A stretch of 39,149 bases of DNA from positions 1-39,149 of the IMG/VR virus record IMGVR_UViG_3300048015_000252; one strand, 5' to 3'. The position numbers and the translations under genes were made by a program. Of this stretch, positions 1-7,659 are shown piece after piece. Under the pieces are notes generated by a model. It was given only the letters and a program-made list of their open reading frames with translations. It was not told where the DNA came from and made no database searches. This DNA comes from a virus. Each line of letters opens with the position of its first letter. Position 1 is the first letter of the stretch.

Positions 1-32
1 GTCCCATCTGGACGATGCTCGACGCGGCCTGA
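1..32 (+). CDS. 3' end of an upstream phage gene (partial)
   Basis: Reading from base 3 gives a short open frame ending PIWTMLDAA and a TGA at 30-32. It lies on the same strand as the structural operon and ends just before the tRNA. The position to the left of the head-tail joining genes would suit a head gene such as the major capsid protein, but nine residues do not identify a family. The frame is chosen only because it ends cleanly before the tRNA. Confidence 0.3.
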   Translation, partial: PIWTMLDAA

Positions 33-37
33 GATTC

Positions 38-110
38 GGCACGGTGGGGAAGAGGTCATCCCGGCTGCCTCATAAGCAGCAGATCGCAGGTTCGAATCCT
101 GCCCGAGCCC
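38..110 (+). tRNA. tRNA-Met (anticodon CAU), phage-encoded, no CCA
   Basis: A full cloverleaf can be drawn. Acceptor 38-44 pairs with 103-109 (one A-A mismatch at pair 4:69). The D stem is GGGA/TCCC (47-50, 59-62), with a loop that holds GG. The anticodon stem GCTGC/GCAGC (64-68, 76-80) closes the loop CTCATAA with CAT at 71-73. The variable loop has 5 nt. The T arm is GCAGG-TTCGAAT-CCTGC (86-102). Base 73 is C, not the usual A of bacterial tRNA-Met, and no CCA is encoded. CAU could also be read as tRNA-Ile2 if the C is modified to lysidine; the sequence does not decide this. It sits between two virion genes, so it is probably processed from the late transcript. Confidence 0.82.
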
Positions 111-151
111 CTGCAGCGAGGTCACGCTGCGTCCACAAGGAGCACACGCAC

Positions 152-664
152 ATGGCATCCACGAAGAAGGCACCCGCAGCGAGCACCGAAACGTTCCCCG
201 AGCGTCCCGCCGTCGTCGAGCGCAGTTCCATCCTCAAGATGCGCCCTCGGCCCGAGGGACTCGAGACCATCGACCCCCTGATCGGTCTGCGGACCACCGA
301 CCCCGACCAAATCCAGGCCGAGACGGAGGCGCGCAAGGAGCGCTACGCGAAGATCAAGGAGGCGGGCGGTGGCGACTTTCGTATCATCCACGGCACGATG
401 CACGTGCCCCGCCCCCTGGAGGAGATCTACAACCCGGACGGCTCTCGCAAGGAGAACGAGAAGCCGTTCGTGACAGCGAAGGAGGGCGACATCGTGCGCC
501 TCTCCGTCGACGACGCGTTCCGAGCGCTGGAGCAGGGCTTGGTCGAGGAGCTGGATGCCAAGCCGAGCCGGGTCGGCAAGGTGTTCTCCCCGCCCAAGGT
601 CGTGCAGCAATTCAGCGGCCTGCCCGCCAACCCCCCGGCGAAGACCGCGGAGAGCCGAGCATGA
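152..664 (+). CDS. hypothetical phage structural-operon protein, 170 aa
   Basis: I do not recognise a family. The start ATG at 152 is supported by AAGGAG at 137-142, nine bases upstream. An open frame that reaches back to base 44 overlaps the tRNA and is not coding there. The protein begins with a Lys/Ala/Pro-rich tail. Its middle (residues about 50-125) is acidic and charged, with a segment PRPLEEIYNPDGS followed by an EGDIVRLSVDDAFRALEQG stretch typical of a small soluble domain. The C-terminus is again Pro/Ala-rich. The next gene starts inside its stop codon (ATGA), so the two are translationally coupled. Its place just before the head-tail joining genes suggests a virion accessory or completion protein; this is inference. 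Confidence 0.7.
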   Translation: MASTKKAPAASTETFPERPAVVERSSILKMRPRPEGLETIDPLIGLRTTDPDQIQAETEARKERYAKIKEAGGGDFRIIHGTMHVPRPLEEIYNPDGSRKENEKPFVTAKEGDIVRLSVDDAFRALEQGLVEELDAKPSRVGKVFSPPKVVQQFSGLPANPPAKTAESRA

Positions 665-1068
665 GCATCGACATGAAGAAGTTCCAAGCCATTCACCTTC
701 TGCACATCACCCGCGAAGGCGCCCTCAAGCGCATCGACCCCGGGACCGAAGTGGAGCTCACGGAAGAGGAGGCGACGATGGCAGGGGCGTCCGTCGTTCC
801 GGCCGACGCCTCCCGGGAGGATCTCTCGACCGACCGCCTGCCGAGCTTCGCGGAGTTCCGCGCTCAGGAGATCGCGGAGTTCGAGCAGCGCATCCACGCG
901 CAGTACAATCGCCTCGCCGCCGAGTGGAACCGCCGCAAGGGCGTCGTGTTCGCAAAGGCGCCCGACGCCGACATGACCTCGTCGCCCCAGGCAACCGCGC
1001 CGGACCGCAAGCCCGCGAAGTCGACGACCGAGGCCAAGGCCGAGGTGAAGCCCGGCGACGGGAAGTAA
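661..1068 (+). CDS. hypothetical protein, 135 aa
   Basis: This small acidic protein overlaps the previous stop by ATGA. The N-terminal half (residues 1-60) has an IDPGTEVELTEEEA segment. This resembles the short beta domains of phage proteins that read 'pG..v.Lt.eea..l...GaV', often found beside head-tail connectors. The previous gene has a similar EGDIVRLSVDDAFRALEQGLVEEL pattern, so the two may be distant paralogues. The C-terminal third is a Lys/Ala/Thr-rich disordered tail. A structural or assembly role is inferred only from position. Confidence 0.68.
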   Translation: MSIDMKKFQAIHLLHITREGALKRIDPGTEVELTEEEATMAGASVVPADASREDLSTDRLPSFAEFRAQEIAEFEQRIHAQYNRLAAEWNRRKGVVFAKAPDADMTSSPQATAPDRKPAKSTTEAKAEVKPGDGK

Positions 1069-1080
1069 GGGGCGCAGTCG

Positions 1081-1563
1081 GTGGCGGCGACCTGGACCCC
1101 GATCTGGCTCACGGAGAAGGACATCGAGGACGCCATCAACCGCGCCACGCTCCTCGCTTGCTTCGACGACGGCAATGGCAATTTCGAGGCGAGCGCGCTG
1201 GCCTCGATCATCAAGCAGGCCGAGGTCGAGGTCATGTCGTGGCTGGGGGACTACGGTCCCCCGCCCTTCTCGGCCCAGACCCTGGCGGCGCTGGGCGCCG
1301 ACTACTTCTTGCGGTCGGCCGCGCTGGAGTACGCCAAGTACTTCGTCTTCGACCGGCACCCGGAGTACCTCCGCACGAGCGCGACAGCGCAGCAAGATCG
1401 CCTAAAGAAGTGCGAGGAGCGCATGGAGCGCATCCTCGATGCACGCCAGCGGCCGGCTCAGACGACGCAGCCAACGACCGCCGTGGGTGGCGCGACCGTC
1501 GACAACGGAGCGCGCATCTACGTCGACAACGCCGACGGGACGACCAACTCAGGCGACTACTGA
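1081..1563 (+). CDS. head-tail joining protein, Mu gp36 / DUF1320-like
   Basis: The protein (160 aa, GTG start) opens with WLTEKDIEDAINRATL and then a helical body with ASIIKQAEVEVMSWLGDY and LRSAALEYAKYFVFDRHPEY. This is the layout of the DUF1320/gp36 head-completion proteins of Mu-like phages: a helix that reads 'dl......l..L.....D.......i...i..A..evd.yl' and then a long second helix. The C-terminal 40 residues are a polar, probably disordered extension. In Mu the family sits between head and sheath genes, as here. The family call rests on pattern and synteny, not on a database match. The stop overlaps the next ATG (TGATG). Confidence 0.55.
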   Translation: MAATWTPIWLTEKDIEDAINRATLLACFDDGNGNFEASALASIIKQAEVEVMSWLGDYGPPPFSAQTLAALGADYFLRSAALEYAKYFVFDRHPEYLRTSATAQQDRLKKCEERMERILDARQRPAQTTQPTTAVGGATVDNGARIYVDNADGTTNSGDY

Positions 1564-1796
1564 TGCGGTTCGTTCGCTGGTTGCTCATCTGGCTGCACGG
1601 CTTCTTCGGCATGCCCATTGGCGACGTGGTCGCTCAAGGGACCAAGGCCTTGGGTATCGCGCCGTGCGGCGGATGCTCGAAGCGTCAGGCCATCCTCAAC
1701 AGCTGGCACACCAAGGCGATGGGCAAGCCGAAGACGTCGACGCTCATCACCGTGCTCCGGCGCGACGGCAGCATCGTGCGATTCCGGGAGCGCTGA
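1563..1796 (+). CDS. small CGGC-motif phage protein, 77 aa
   Basis: The gene starts at ATG 1563 inside the stop codon of the gene before. A hydrophobic N-terminus (MRFVRWLLIWLHGFFGMP) is followed by GTKALGIAPCGGCSKRQAIL and a basic C-terminus. The 'G..pCggC..R...LN' signature recurs in small phage proteins found among morphogenesis genes, where two Cys in CxxC could bind metal. The first 20 residues could be a membrane segment. I know of no biochemical function for the group. Confidence 0.6.
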   Translation: MRFVRWLLIWLHGFFGMPIGDVVAQGTKALGIAPCGGCSKRQAILNSWHTKAMGKPKTSTLITVLRRDGSIVRFRER

Positions 1797-1802
1797 AAGC
1801 TC

Positions 1803-2276
1803 ATGCCCTACCAAGTCACCCTCGAATCGACCCTCCGCGAGGACTTCGGACACGCGTGCCAGCTGCTGGTCTACGGCATCCGCGGCGCCGTCGACAAGGC
1901 ATGCGAAGAAGGCGCCGACGAGGCCCGCCGCACGCACCTCTACAAGGACCGCACGGGCACGCTGACCAAGTCGATCGGCGATCGCCTCACGAGTATCGGG
2001 GCCCTGGGCGCCGAAGGTGTCATCGAGGCGACCGCGCCTTACGCCAAGTTCGTCGAGGGCGGCACGAAGCCGCACCATATCGTGCCGCGACGAGCGCGAA
2101 TGCTCGCGTGGGAGGGAGAAGGTGGCCAGGGCGACTGGCACTTCGCGCGCAGCGTGCAGCACCCTGGCACCCAGCCATTGCCGTTCATGGGCCCCGCCTA
2201 CCTCAAAGCCGAGAGGGTGTTGGAGAGGGAAGTCTGGCTCGCCGCTGAACGCGCGCAAGCGGCCTTCGAACGATGA
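1803..2276 (+). CDS. HK97 gp10-like head-tail/tail completion protein
   Basis: The protein (157 aa) carries the typical gp10-like core. An N-terminal helix rich in A/E/R (residues 15-45) precedes YAKFVEGGTKPHHIVP (about residues 80-95), a Trp-containing strand, a positively charged VQHPGTQPLPFMGPAY block (about residues 118-133) and a closing helix. In this family the 'Y..yvE.GT..h.I.P' and 'hpG..p.PF...A' motifs mark proteins that join the tail terminator to the neck. It starts 7 bp after the previous gene and overlaps the following one by ATGA, consistent with a neck-assembly cluster. Confidence 0.75.
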   Translation: MPYQVTLESTLREDFGHACQLLVYGIRGAVDKACEEGADEARRTHLYKDRTGTLTKSIGDRLTSIGALGAEGVIEATAPYAKFVEGGTKPHHIVPRRARMLAWEGEGGQGDWHFARSVQHPGTQPLPFMGPAYLKAERVLEREVWLAAERAQAAFER

Positions 2277-3259
2277 CCAACCCCGTCCCCATCGCTCAAG
2301 ACACATGGGGCGCTCTCAGCATCCCGACGCAGCCCGGATACAGCTTCACGCCGATCGCCCAGGCGATGTGGGTTGAGCCAGCACGCATCGCAGCTTCTGA
2401 CCCGTGCCTCGCTGTCATCCTCGACTTCCTAGCGACCGCCATCAACGTCGACGGCATCCTCGAGCCGGCGTGGCAGGACGTGCAGAGTCTCGCGAGCGAT
2501 CTGGTCCTCAAGCGCGTGTTCGCTCACAACCCTGGCGAGAACGTCTTCCAGGTCAGCTACCTGCCGGCGCTCTACCTCTGGCGGGAAACGGGTTCGCTCG
2601 CCTACGCCGCCGACGAATGGAACCGAGACACATCGAAGGTCACGGGCCTTTGGGTGTTGCCTCTCGGTGGGCAGTCGCAGCAGAAGACGCGAGAGCCGTT
2701 CATGCACGCCCTCATCGAGGGCATCGTGAACGCCATCGAGCGCGGGCGCACACCGAGTTGGCTGCAGCCGACCGACACCGAGGCGCGAGCCCAGTACGAG
2801 GGCTCGGTCTTCTACCCGTTCGCGGGGTTCGAGTCTTTCACGCTTCGAAGCTTCAAGCGAAGCAAGTTGCTCGTGCCAAAGGGGCCGCAAGAGTCGATCG
2901 CTTACCCGGCGGTCGAGATGAGCTTCGACCTCGAGGAGAACCAGATCCGCGGCATCACCCGGTTCTTCGTGATGACCAGCGGTAGCGCCACGCTGTACGA
3001 CGCCTCGGGCAGCAGCGAGTGGTCGGCCAACGTCGCCTATGCCATCAACGCGATGGTCTTCCCGCCCCAGGGCGTCGGCTATCAGATCCAAGCCGGCAAC
3101 GGCTACGTGTACACGTGCACGACCGCTGGCACGAGCGCGAACGTGCAGCCCTTGTGGCCCACCACGATCGGCCAGACCGTGCAGGACGGAAGCGTCGTGT
3201 GGACGTGCACCGGCACGATGGCGCCCAACGGAAACGTCACCGACTCCGGGCCCCTGTAG
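2273..3259 (+). CDS. tail terminator-like protein with C-terminal aromatic/Cys module
   Basis: There are two parts. Residues about 1-240 look like a neck or tail-terminator protein: they include VSYLPALYLWRETG and a long middle with FEDF-like aromatic strands, and the gene sits between the gp10-like protein and the sheath, where tail terminators are found. The family match is weak. Residues about 246-316 are a separate module. It starts with EWSANVAYAIN, continues GNGYVYTCTTAGTS and ends QDGSVVWTCTGT. Four further copies of this module occur in the window (in the sheath and in two fibre proteins). Such a decoration on a terminator is unusual, and the protein (328 aa) is about twice the normal size of one. 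The gene is followed by a C-rich stretch and then AAGGA for the next gene. Confidence 0.5.
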   Translation: MTNPVPIAQDTWGALSIPTQPGYSFTPIAQAMWVEPARIAASDPCLAVILDFLATAINVDGILEPAWQDVQSLASDLVLKRVFAHNPGENVFQVSYLPALYLWRETGSLAYAADEWNRDTSKVTGLWVLPLGGQSQQKTREPFMHALIEGIVNAIERGRTPSWLQPTDTEARAQYEGSVFYPFAGFESFTLRSFKRSKLLVPKGPQESIAYPAVEMSFDLEENQIRGITRFFVMTSGSATLYDASGSSEWSANVAYAINAMVFPPQGVGYQIQAGNGYVYTCTTAGTSANVQPLWPTTIGQTVQDGSVVWTCTGTMAPNGNVTDSGPL

Positions 3260-3311
3260 GGGCTCTCCACCCCCCCCTCTCCCTCATCCTTCAAGGAAAG
3301 CACCCCGAGCG

Positions 3312-4007
3312 ATGGCGACTCTGAAGAAGAAGACTCGGACGCTGAAGGTCACGTGCAACCCCTTCGCGGTCGTGCAGTTGGTCGAGGACGGCGACGAGGG
3401 CGAGCTGCGCTGCCTCGGAGCGTTCCCCCACGAGCCCGATCGCGTCTTCGGCGACGAGCAGGTGCGCCATGTCGGCGCCAAGCGCGTCGTCGCCTTGGTC
3501 TCCGAGGGCGATGACAGATCGCGCATGCCGTCCGTGCACATCCGCGCCTTCGAGTTCACGCACGAGGTGCAGACGGTCAACCGCAGCGAATACTACCGCC
3601 GCGCACTCCTCTCCCGTGAGCTTCTCGCAGCGGACGAGGACACCCACGCCTACGCCTTCGGCTCCAAGAAGGGCTTCGTGCATCCTCATGCGTACATCGC
3701 CCAGAAGTCGATCGAGCACGGCGACCTGCTGCCCGCGCACTTCGGCGAGCTCGAGCCGCCGCCGGCGCCGCCCGTGATCTCTGGCGAGGAGGGCGAGGAG
3801 CCCGAGGTGCCGGTCGAGATTGGCGCGGGCGATCTGCCCGAGCCACCCGTTTCGCCCGAGCCCAAGTGGGCCGCGGTGCTCGCGCCGCACAAGGAGAAGC
3901 ACCTCCAGGCACGCGCCAAGGCCGAGCAAGAGGCCGAGCAGCTGCGCGCCAAAGAGGCAGCCGCTCGCGTCGCCAAAGCCGCCCACGAAGTCGCCCCCCA
4001 CGCCTAG
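3312..4007 (+). CDS. hypothetical protein upstream of the sheath, 231 aa
   Basis: ATG 3312 follows AAGGAA at 3293-3298; the longer open frame upstream overlaps the previous gene and is rejected. The N-terminal 125 residues form a soluble beta-rich domain with no match that I know. Residues about 140-180 are Pro/Glu-rich (many EEPEVP-like runs). The C-terminus is a Lys/Glu/Ala helix or coiled coil (residues about 190-228). Mu-like phages carry a short DUF2635-type gene in the same place before the sheath, but this protein is far longer and I do not assign it to that family. Confidence 0.65.
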   Translation: MATLKKKTRTLKVTCNPFAVVQLVEDGDEGELRCLGAFPHEPDRVFGDEQVRHVGAKRVVALVSEGDDRSRMPSVHIRAFEFTHEVQTVNRSEYYRRALLSRELLAADEDTHAYAFGSKKGFVHPHAYIAQKSIEHGDLLPAHFGELEPPPAPPVISGEEGEEPEVPVEIGAGDLPEPPVSPEPKWAAVLAPHKEKHLQARAKAEQEAEQLRAKEAAARVAKAAHEVAPHA

Positions 4008-4028
4008 CCTGCAGGAGACCAGCAACCC

Positions 4029-5786
4029 ATGGCCCTAGTTCCGATCATTGCCGGCTTTCCGAGCAGCAACCGCGTCCCCGGCGCATTCGGTGAGGTGCTC
4101 TTCGGCACCGCCGGCCAGACCGCAGCAAGCCTGCCTCTTCTGCTGCTCGTGGTCGGGCTGAAGCTCGCCGCGGGCACCATCACGGCCGACACCATGGTGC
4201 AGCCGATCCGTTCGCAGGCGGACGCCGACACGTACGCGGGCGCTGGCGGCGAAGGCGCGTGCATGCTTTACGACGCGCTGACCATCGCAGGCAACGCGGG
4301 CGTCCCGCTGTACTACGCCTCGCCGCTGCCCGCGGTCGGAGCGACGTCGGCGGCCGGCTACCTCACCATCGCTGGCACATGGACCAACGCAGGCCAGATC
4401 ACCGTGCGCGTGGCTGGCGTGTCCGTTCCTGTCACCGTCGGCGCGACCGACTCCGTGTCGACCGTTGCGACGAACATCGCCGCGGCGATCGCCGGCTACA
4501 ACGGCGGCCGCCTGCCGTGCACTGCGACGGCGGTAGCGGGCGTGGTCACGGTCACGTGCCGCACCGCGGGCGTGCGTGGCATGCAGCACATCGTCTTCGT
4601 GGACAACACCCAGATCCCGTCTGGGCTCACGGCCACGTGGTACACGACGGCCGCAGTGTCGACCGCGTACACCTCCGGCCAGACCGTGGTTCCCGTCGCG
4701 GCGACCGGGTACTACTACAAGTGCACGACCGCGGGGACATCGGGCGCGACCGCTCCCACCTGGCCCACGACGATCGGCAGCACCGTCACCGACGGTAGCG
4801 CCGTTTGGACGTGCTGGGGTGTCACTGTCACCTCGACGAGCAACGTCATCGGCATCGGGCTGGGCAACGCCACTGGACTGGAGACGTACACGAACCTCCT
4901 CGGTACGATCGTCAACACCCAGTACAACCGGATCGCCTTGGCGGCGAACGACTCCACGAGTCTCGGACTCTGGGTTACGCAGATCACGCAGCAAGCCGCA
5001 GCGCCTTTCGATCTGCTCCAGCACGTGGTCACGGCGAGCAACGGCACGTTGACCGCGGCCACGACCATCGCCCAGACGAACCTGAACAACGCCCGCTTCC
5101 AGCACCTGTGGGCGCTCAACTGCGAAACGCACCCCTCGCGCATCGCAGCAGCCATGGCTGCGCAGCGCGCGCTGAGCGAGCAGCAGGACCCGGACGCCGC
5201 CTACAACAACTTCCCGCTGCTCACGGTGGCGCCGCAGTCGCAGTCGCCCGACTGGCCGACCTTGTCGACCAAGATCTCGGCGCTGAACAACTCGGTGACC
5301 GTGATGAGCACGAACCGGGGCGACAACTTCATGAACGTGGTGCGGTCGATCACCACGCTGTCGCTCACCGGCGGCAGCCCGAACTATGCCACCTTCGACA
5401 CGGGTCAGGCATCGGTCCCCGACTTCGTCCTCACCGACTGGCGCCTCTACTACAACTCGTTCCTCGCGCCGAACAACCCGCGCGTGCAGGACAACCCGAA
5501 CATCTCGGCGGGCGAGAAGGAGCCGCCCGCCGGCGTCCTCTACCCGCAGCGCGTACAGAACATCTTCTTCTCCCGCCTGGTCGACTACTCCAGGGGAATC
5601 CTCGGCCCATCCTCGGCCACGCCGAACTCGACGGGCGGCAGCGTTGCGCCCATCGTCGATGCTCCGCAGGTCGGCGACGTCCAGGCGGTATACGACAACG
5701 TCGCCAAGCGCATCATGGTCACCGCCAACGTCCGCGTGAAGGCGAACGACGCGCAGCTGGGCATCAGCGTCCGGCAGGCGGCCTGA
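4029..5786 (+). CDS. contractile tail sheath protein (Mu gpL-like) with inserted module
   Basis: The 585-aa protein has the sheath layout of Mu gpL. The N-terminus contains NRVPGAFGEVLFG, and a TMVQPIRSQADADTYAGAG segment precedes the first domain, which ends in PLYYASP. A long middle follows. The C-terminal part runs from NARFQHLWALNCETHPS to YPQRVQNIFFSRLVDYSRG and a final handshake region VTANVRVKANDAQLGISVRQ. It polymerises around the tube and contracts on infection. Residues about 206-265 hold an extra module (TGYYYKCTTAGTSGATAPTW, ending AVWTCWGV) that also occurs in other virion genes here; in the sheath it would lie on the outer surface. The RBS GGAGA is at about 4014-4018. The gene is larger than typical gpL because of this insertion. 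Confidence 0.88.
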   Translation: MALVPIIAGFPSSNRVPGAFGEVLFGTAGQTAASLPLLLLVVGLKLAAGTITADTMVQPIRSQADADTYAGAGGEGACMLYDALTIAGNAGVPLYYASPLPAVGATSAAGYLTIAGTWTNAGQITVRVAGVSVPVTVGATDSVSTVATNIAAAIAGYNGGRLPCTATAVAGVVTVTCRTAGVRGMQHIVFVDNTQIPSGLTATWYTTAAVSTAYTSGQTVVPVAATGYYYKCTTAGTSGATAPTWPTTIGSTVTDGSAVWTCWGVTVTSTSNVIGIGLGNATGLETYTNLLGTIVNTQYNRIALAANDSTSLGLWVTQITQQAAAPFDLLQHVVTASNGTLTAATTIAQTNLNNARFQHLWALNCETHPSRIAAAMAAQRALSEQQDPDAAYNNFPLLTVAPQSQSPDWPTLSTKISALNNSVTVMSTNRGDNFMNVVRSITTLSLTGGSPNYATFDTGQASVPDFVLTDWRLYYNSFLAPNNPRVQDNPNISAGEKEPPAGVLYPQRVQNIFFSRLVDYSRGILGPSSATPNSTGGSVAPIVDAPQVGDVQAVYDNVAKRIMVTANVRVKANDAQLGISVRQAA

Positions 5787-6112
5787 TGGCGGTCATTCGC
5801 TGCCACGGGCCTCGCATGACCTTCGAGTTGCATCGGGCAACTCGAATGGTTGTTCGGGACAGCGTCGACGGGGCGCACGAGCACGCGTCGGCCGAGGTGA
5901 GCATCGAGATCGACCGCTCCAGTTCCTTCTGGAGCAAGGTCTCGCCGGGCAGCAACAAGCTCACCTCGGACCCACGCGTGGATGCCCTCGGCTGGCGGCT
6001 CGCCATCATCGAACGGCGCATGGGCCTTCGGGAGAAGGACGAGGCGGCCGACGCCGACGCTGTCGAGCGGCTCGCGAAGTTGCTGCCTCCCCCTCCCGCC
6101 ACGGAGTCCTGA
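5786..6112 (+). CDS. hypothetical tail-region protein, 108 aa
   Basis: The ATG overlaps the sheath stop (TGATG). The protein is acidic, with a beta-rich first half and a helix LGWRLAIIERRMGLREKDEA near residue 75, then a short Pro-rich end. I recognise no family. A gene between sheath and tube in a contractile-tail operon is usually an assembly factor or minor tail protein, but nothing in the sequence proves this. The stop TGA (6110-6112) overlaps the next ATG. Confidence 0.62.
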   Translation: MAVIRCHGPRMTFELHRATRMVVRDSVDGAHEHASAEVSIEIDRSSSFWSKVSPGSNKLTSDPRVDALGWRLAIIERRMGLREKDEAADADAVERLAKLLPPPPATES

Positions 6113-6315
6113 TGGTGTTGTACGCATGGCACCCACCGAGCCGCATGCTTGTGCGGCTCCTCGACTACAACGCCCATGGGCAGCCGACAAAGGCCGTGGC
6201 CATCGCGGGCCCCGGCGACGCCATCCCGGCGGCGCTCGGACGCCAGCGCGCCCAGCGTGAGGCCCAGTTGCTCCGTGACGCCCAGCGCGAAGTGCGCCGC
6301 GGCCGCTCTCACTGA
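6112..6315 (+). CDS. small hypothetical protein, 67 aa
   Basis: The ATG overlaps the preceding stop. The first half contains YAWHPPSRMLVRLLDYNAHG and the second half is a basic Arg/Gln/Ala helix. It is very short with no recognised domain. Coding is supported by the tight overlap and by sensible codon use. The following 182 bases (6316-6497) hold no convincing gene; they contain a 6-bp hairpin (6331-6336 with 6345-6350) without a T-run. Confidence 0.5.
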   Translation: MVLYAWHPPSRMLVRLLDYNAHGQPTKAVAIAGPGDAIPAALGRQRAQREAQLLRDAQREVRRGRSH

Positions 6316-6497
6316 AGAACCACTGCCCGTCCTCGCGCCAAGAGGCGAGGCTCTCGCGCGTCCCCCCATGGTGGGCGCTCGCTGGGAGCCGTCGCTGCGC
6401 TTCGAGGATCGGCACGATGGCCTCCCCCGTATGCCGGTCTCCCGGCTGAACGGGGTGATCTGCGTTGCGTCCCACCTACCCACCGGAGCCCGCCGCC

Positions 6498-6872
6498 ATG
6501 GCCAACGTTCGCATCCGTCCGTTCTCGATCTACATCAACGGGAAGAAGCTGGGGCAGATGCACCAGGCGAAGTTCACCCTGCAGAGCGGCGACGAGCCGC
6601 AGTTCGGCGACGGGGGGCTACTTGGCTACTCCGACGGAGCCTCGCAGACGATGCTGACCTGCACAGCGATCCAGCCCGCGACGACCCAGATGGACGTGGA
6701 TTTGCCGAACCTGCTCATCGGTAAGCAGGACATCGACGTTGCCATCCCCATCGGCCCGAACATCTACACCGCCACCTTCCGCACCATCAAGGCGGAGTAC
6801 GACACCGACCAGAAGACAGGCCGCCTCGAGGGCAACTTCGAGTTCGGCGGCGGTGAGACGAAGAGGACATGA
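6498..6872 (+). CDS. tail tube protein
   Basis: The protein (124 aa) starts at ATG 6498. It has the compact beta-sandwich pattern of Mu gpM/FII-type tubes: IRPFSIYINGKKLGQMHQAK, then GDEPQFGDGGLLGYSDG, a middle with TQMDVDLPNLLIGKQDID, and a last strand pair RTIKAEYDTDQKTGRLEGNF. The size and place after the sheath and before the tape-measure cluster agree. Tube hexamers stack inside the sheath and conduct DNA. GGAG at 6485-6488 is a modest RBS. The stop overlaps ATGATG of the next small gene. Confidence 0.8.
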   Translation: MANVRIRPFSIYINGKKLGQMHQAKFTLQSGDEPQFGDGGLLGYSDGASQTMLTCTAIQPATTQMDVDLPNLLIGKQDIDVAIPIGPNIYTATFRTIKAEYDTDQKTGRLEGNFEFGGGETKRT

Positions 6873-7024
6873 TGGTCGCCACGTCTCTCACGTTCGCCAA
6901 CGAGACCGAAGCCAAGCTGGCGAGCCCGAACGTGGGCTCCATCAAGGCGCACATCACCGAGTGGAACGACGTGCGGGACCCGAATGGCGCCCGTCTCCAC
7001 GTCACCTTCCTTGAGGCTGCATGA
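6872..7024 (+). CDS. small tail-operon ORF, 50 aa
   Basis: The gene is short but well placed. Its ATG at 6872 uses the last base of the tube stop, and its own stop TGA is overlapped by ATG 7021 of the next gene. The translation (MVATSLTFANETEAKLASPN and so on, ending THFLEAA-like VTFLEAA) gives a plausible folded beta protein with no recognised family. Mu-like operons also have a small gene between tube and chaperones (gp41 region). The double overlap is the main reason to accept it. Confidence 0.55.
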   Translation: MVATSLTFANETEAKLASPNVGSIKAHITEWNDVRDPNGARLHVTFLEAA

Positions 7025-7659
7025 AGTTCTCCGACGTCGCCAAGGGCACGAAAGCCGAGAAGGCGTCGGCGTTCTCCTACGGCGGCAAGTCCATCCCGGT
7101 GCTGCTCTGTCCCCTCAGCTTCGAGGAGGAGATCGGCATCATCGCGCGCGCCGTGAAGATCGCGCAGAAGGAAGGCGTGCGCGAGCCCAGGCCCGGTGAT
7201 CCCATCTACGAGGCCCACGCACAGGCCGAGACGCTGCTCCTCGCATGCCTCGATCCAGACTCTCCCGAGGGCGCTCGCACGCCGACGTTCGCCGACACGA
7301 AGGAGGTCCTGCAACTGGATCAGGACACCGTCGCCATCCTCTGCGAACAGCAAGCGATGTGGCAGCAAGAATGCTCGCCCAGCATCCACGAGGTGAGCAC
7401 CAAGGATCTCTTCAAGCATGCCGAGGAGGTGTGCGAACGCGGGGACCCTTTCGCCTTCGCCCGTTTCTCGCCAAGCATGCGATGGCTGCTGCAGCGTTTT
7501 ACGGCTGTCCTGCTGTGCAACTCACCCGGCTACAAGCTGTGGCGTTCGCTCATCTCCTCGGATACGGCGTTGCCCGCCGACGAGTTGGTGAGGCGGATAC
7601 GGACGTCCCTGGAGGAAGTGCTGCAGAGGACGAAGGCGGATAGCGAGGCGGTCTCGTGA
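7021..7659 (+). CDS. tail assembly chaperone-like protein 1
   Basis: The protein (212 aa) is mostly alpha-helical. It contains PLSFEEEIGIIARAVKIAQ, LLLACLDPDSPEGARTPTF, and a helix TVAILCEQQAMWQQECSPS. The phrase 'l.e..lC..Q..wq...SP' is typical of phage proteins encoded between tube and tape measure, taken to be tail assembly chaperones that hold the tape measure during assembly. The gene overlaps the next one by GTGA. No slippery frameshift site is apparent; the two chaperone-like proteins are separate genes. Confidence 0.55.
   Translation: MKFSDVAKGTKAEKASAFSYGGKSIPVLLCPLSFEEEIGIIARAVKIAQKEGVREPRPGDPIYEAHAQAETLLLACLDPDSPEGARTPTFADTKEVLQLDQDTVAILCEQQAMWQQECSPSIHEVSTKDLFKHAEEVCERGDPFAFARFSPSMRWLLQRFTAVLLCNSPGYKLWRSLISSDTALPADELVRRIRTSLEEVLQRTKADSEAVS

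Noticed and set aside
44-151. Extension of the first CDS back to ATG 44
   Set aside because: The segment is the tRNA; its reverse frame even gives the familiar tRNA-derived string AGFEPAICCL. The start at 152 has AAGGAG.
427-1395. 322-codon minus-strand open frame at the left end
   Set aside because: It covers well-supported plus-strand genes with overlapping starts and good RBSs; long antisense frames are common in DNA of such high GC content.
6331-6350. Hairpin CCTCGC/GCGAGG between the small ORF and the tail tube
   Set aside because: The stem is only 6 bp with an 8-base loop and no T-run follows; not enough for a terminator call.
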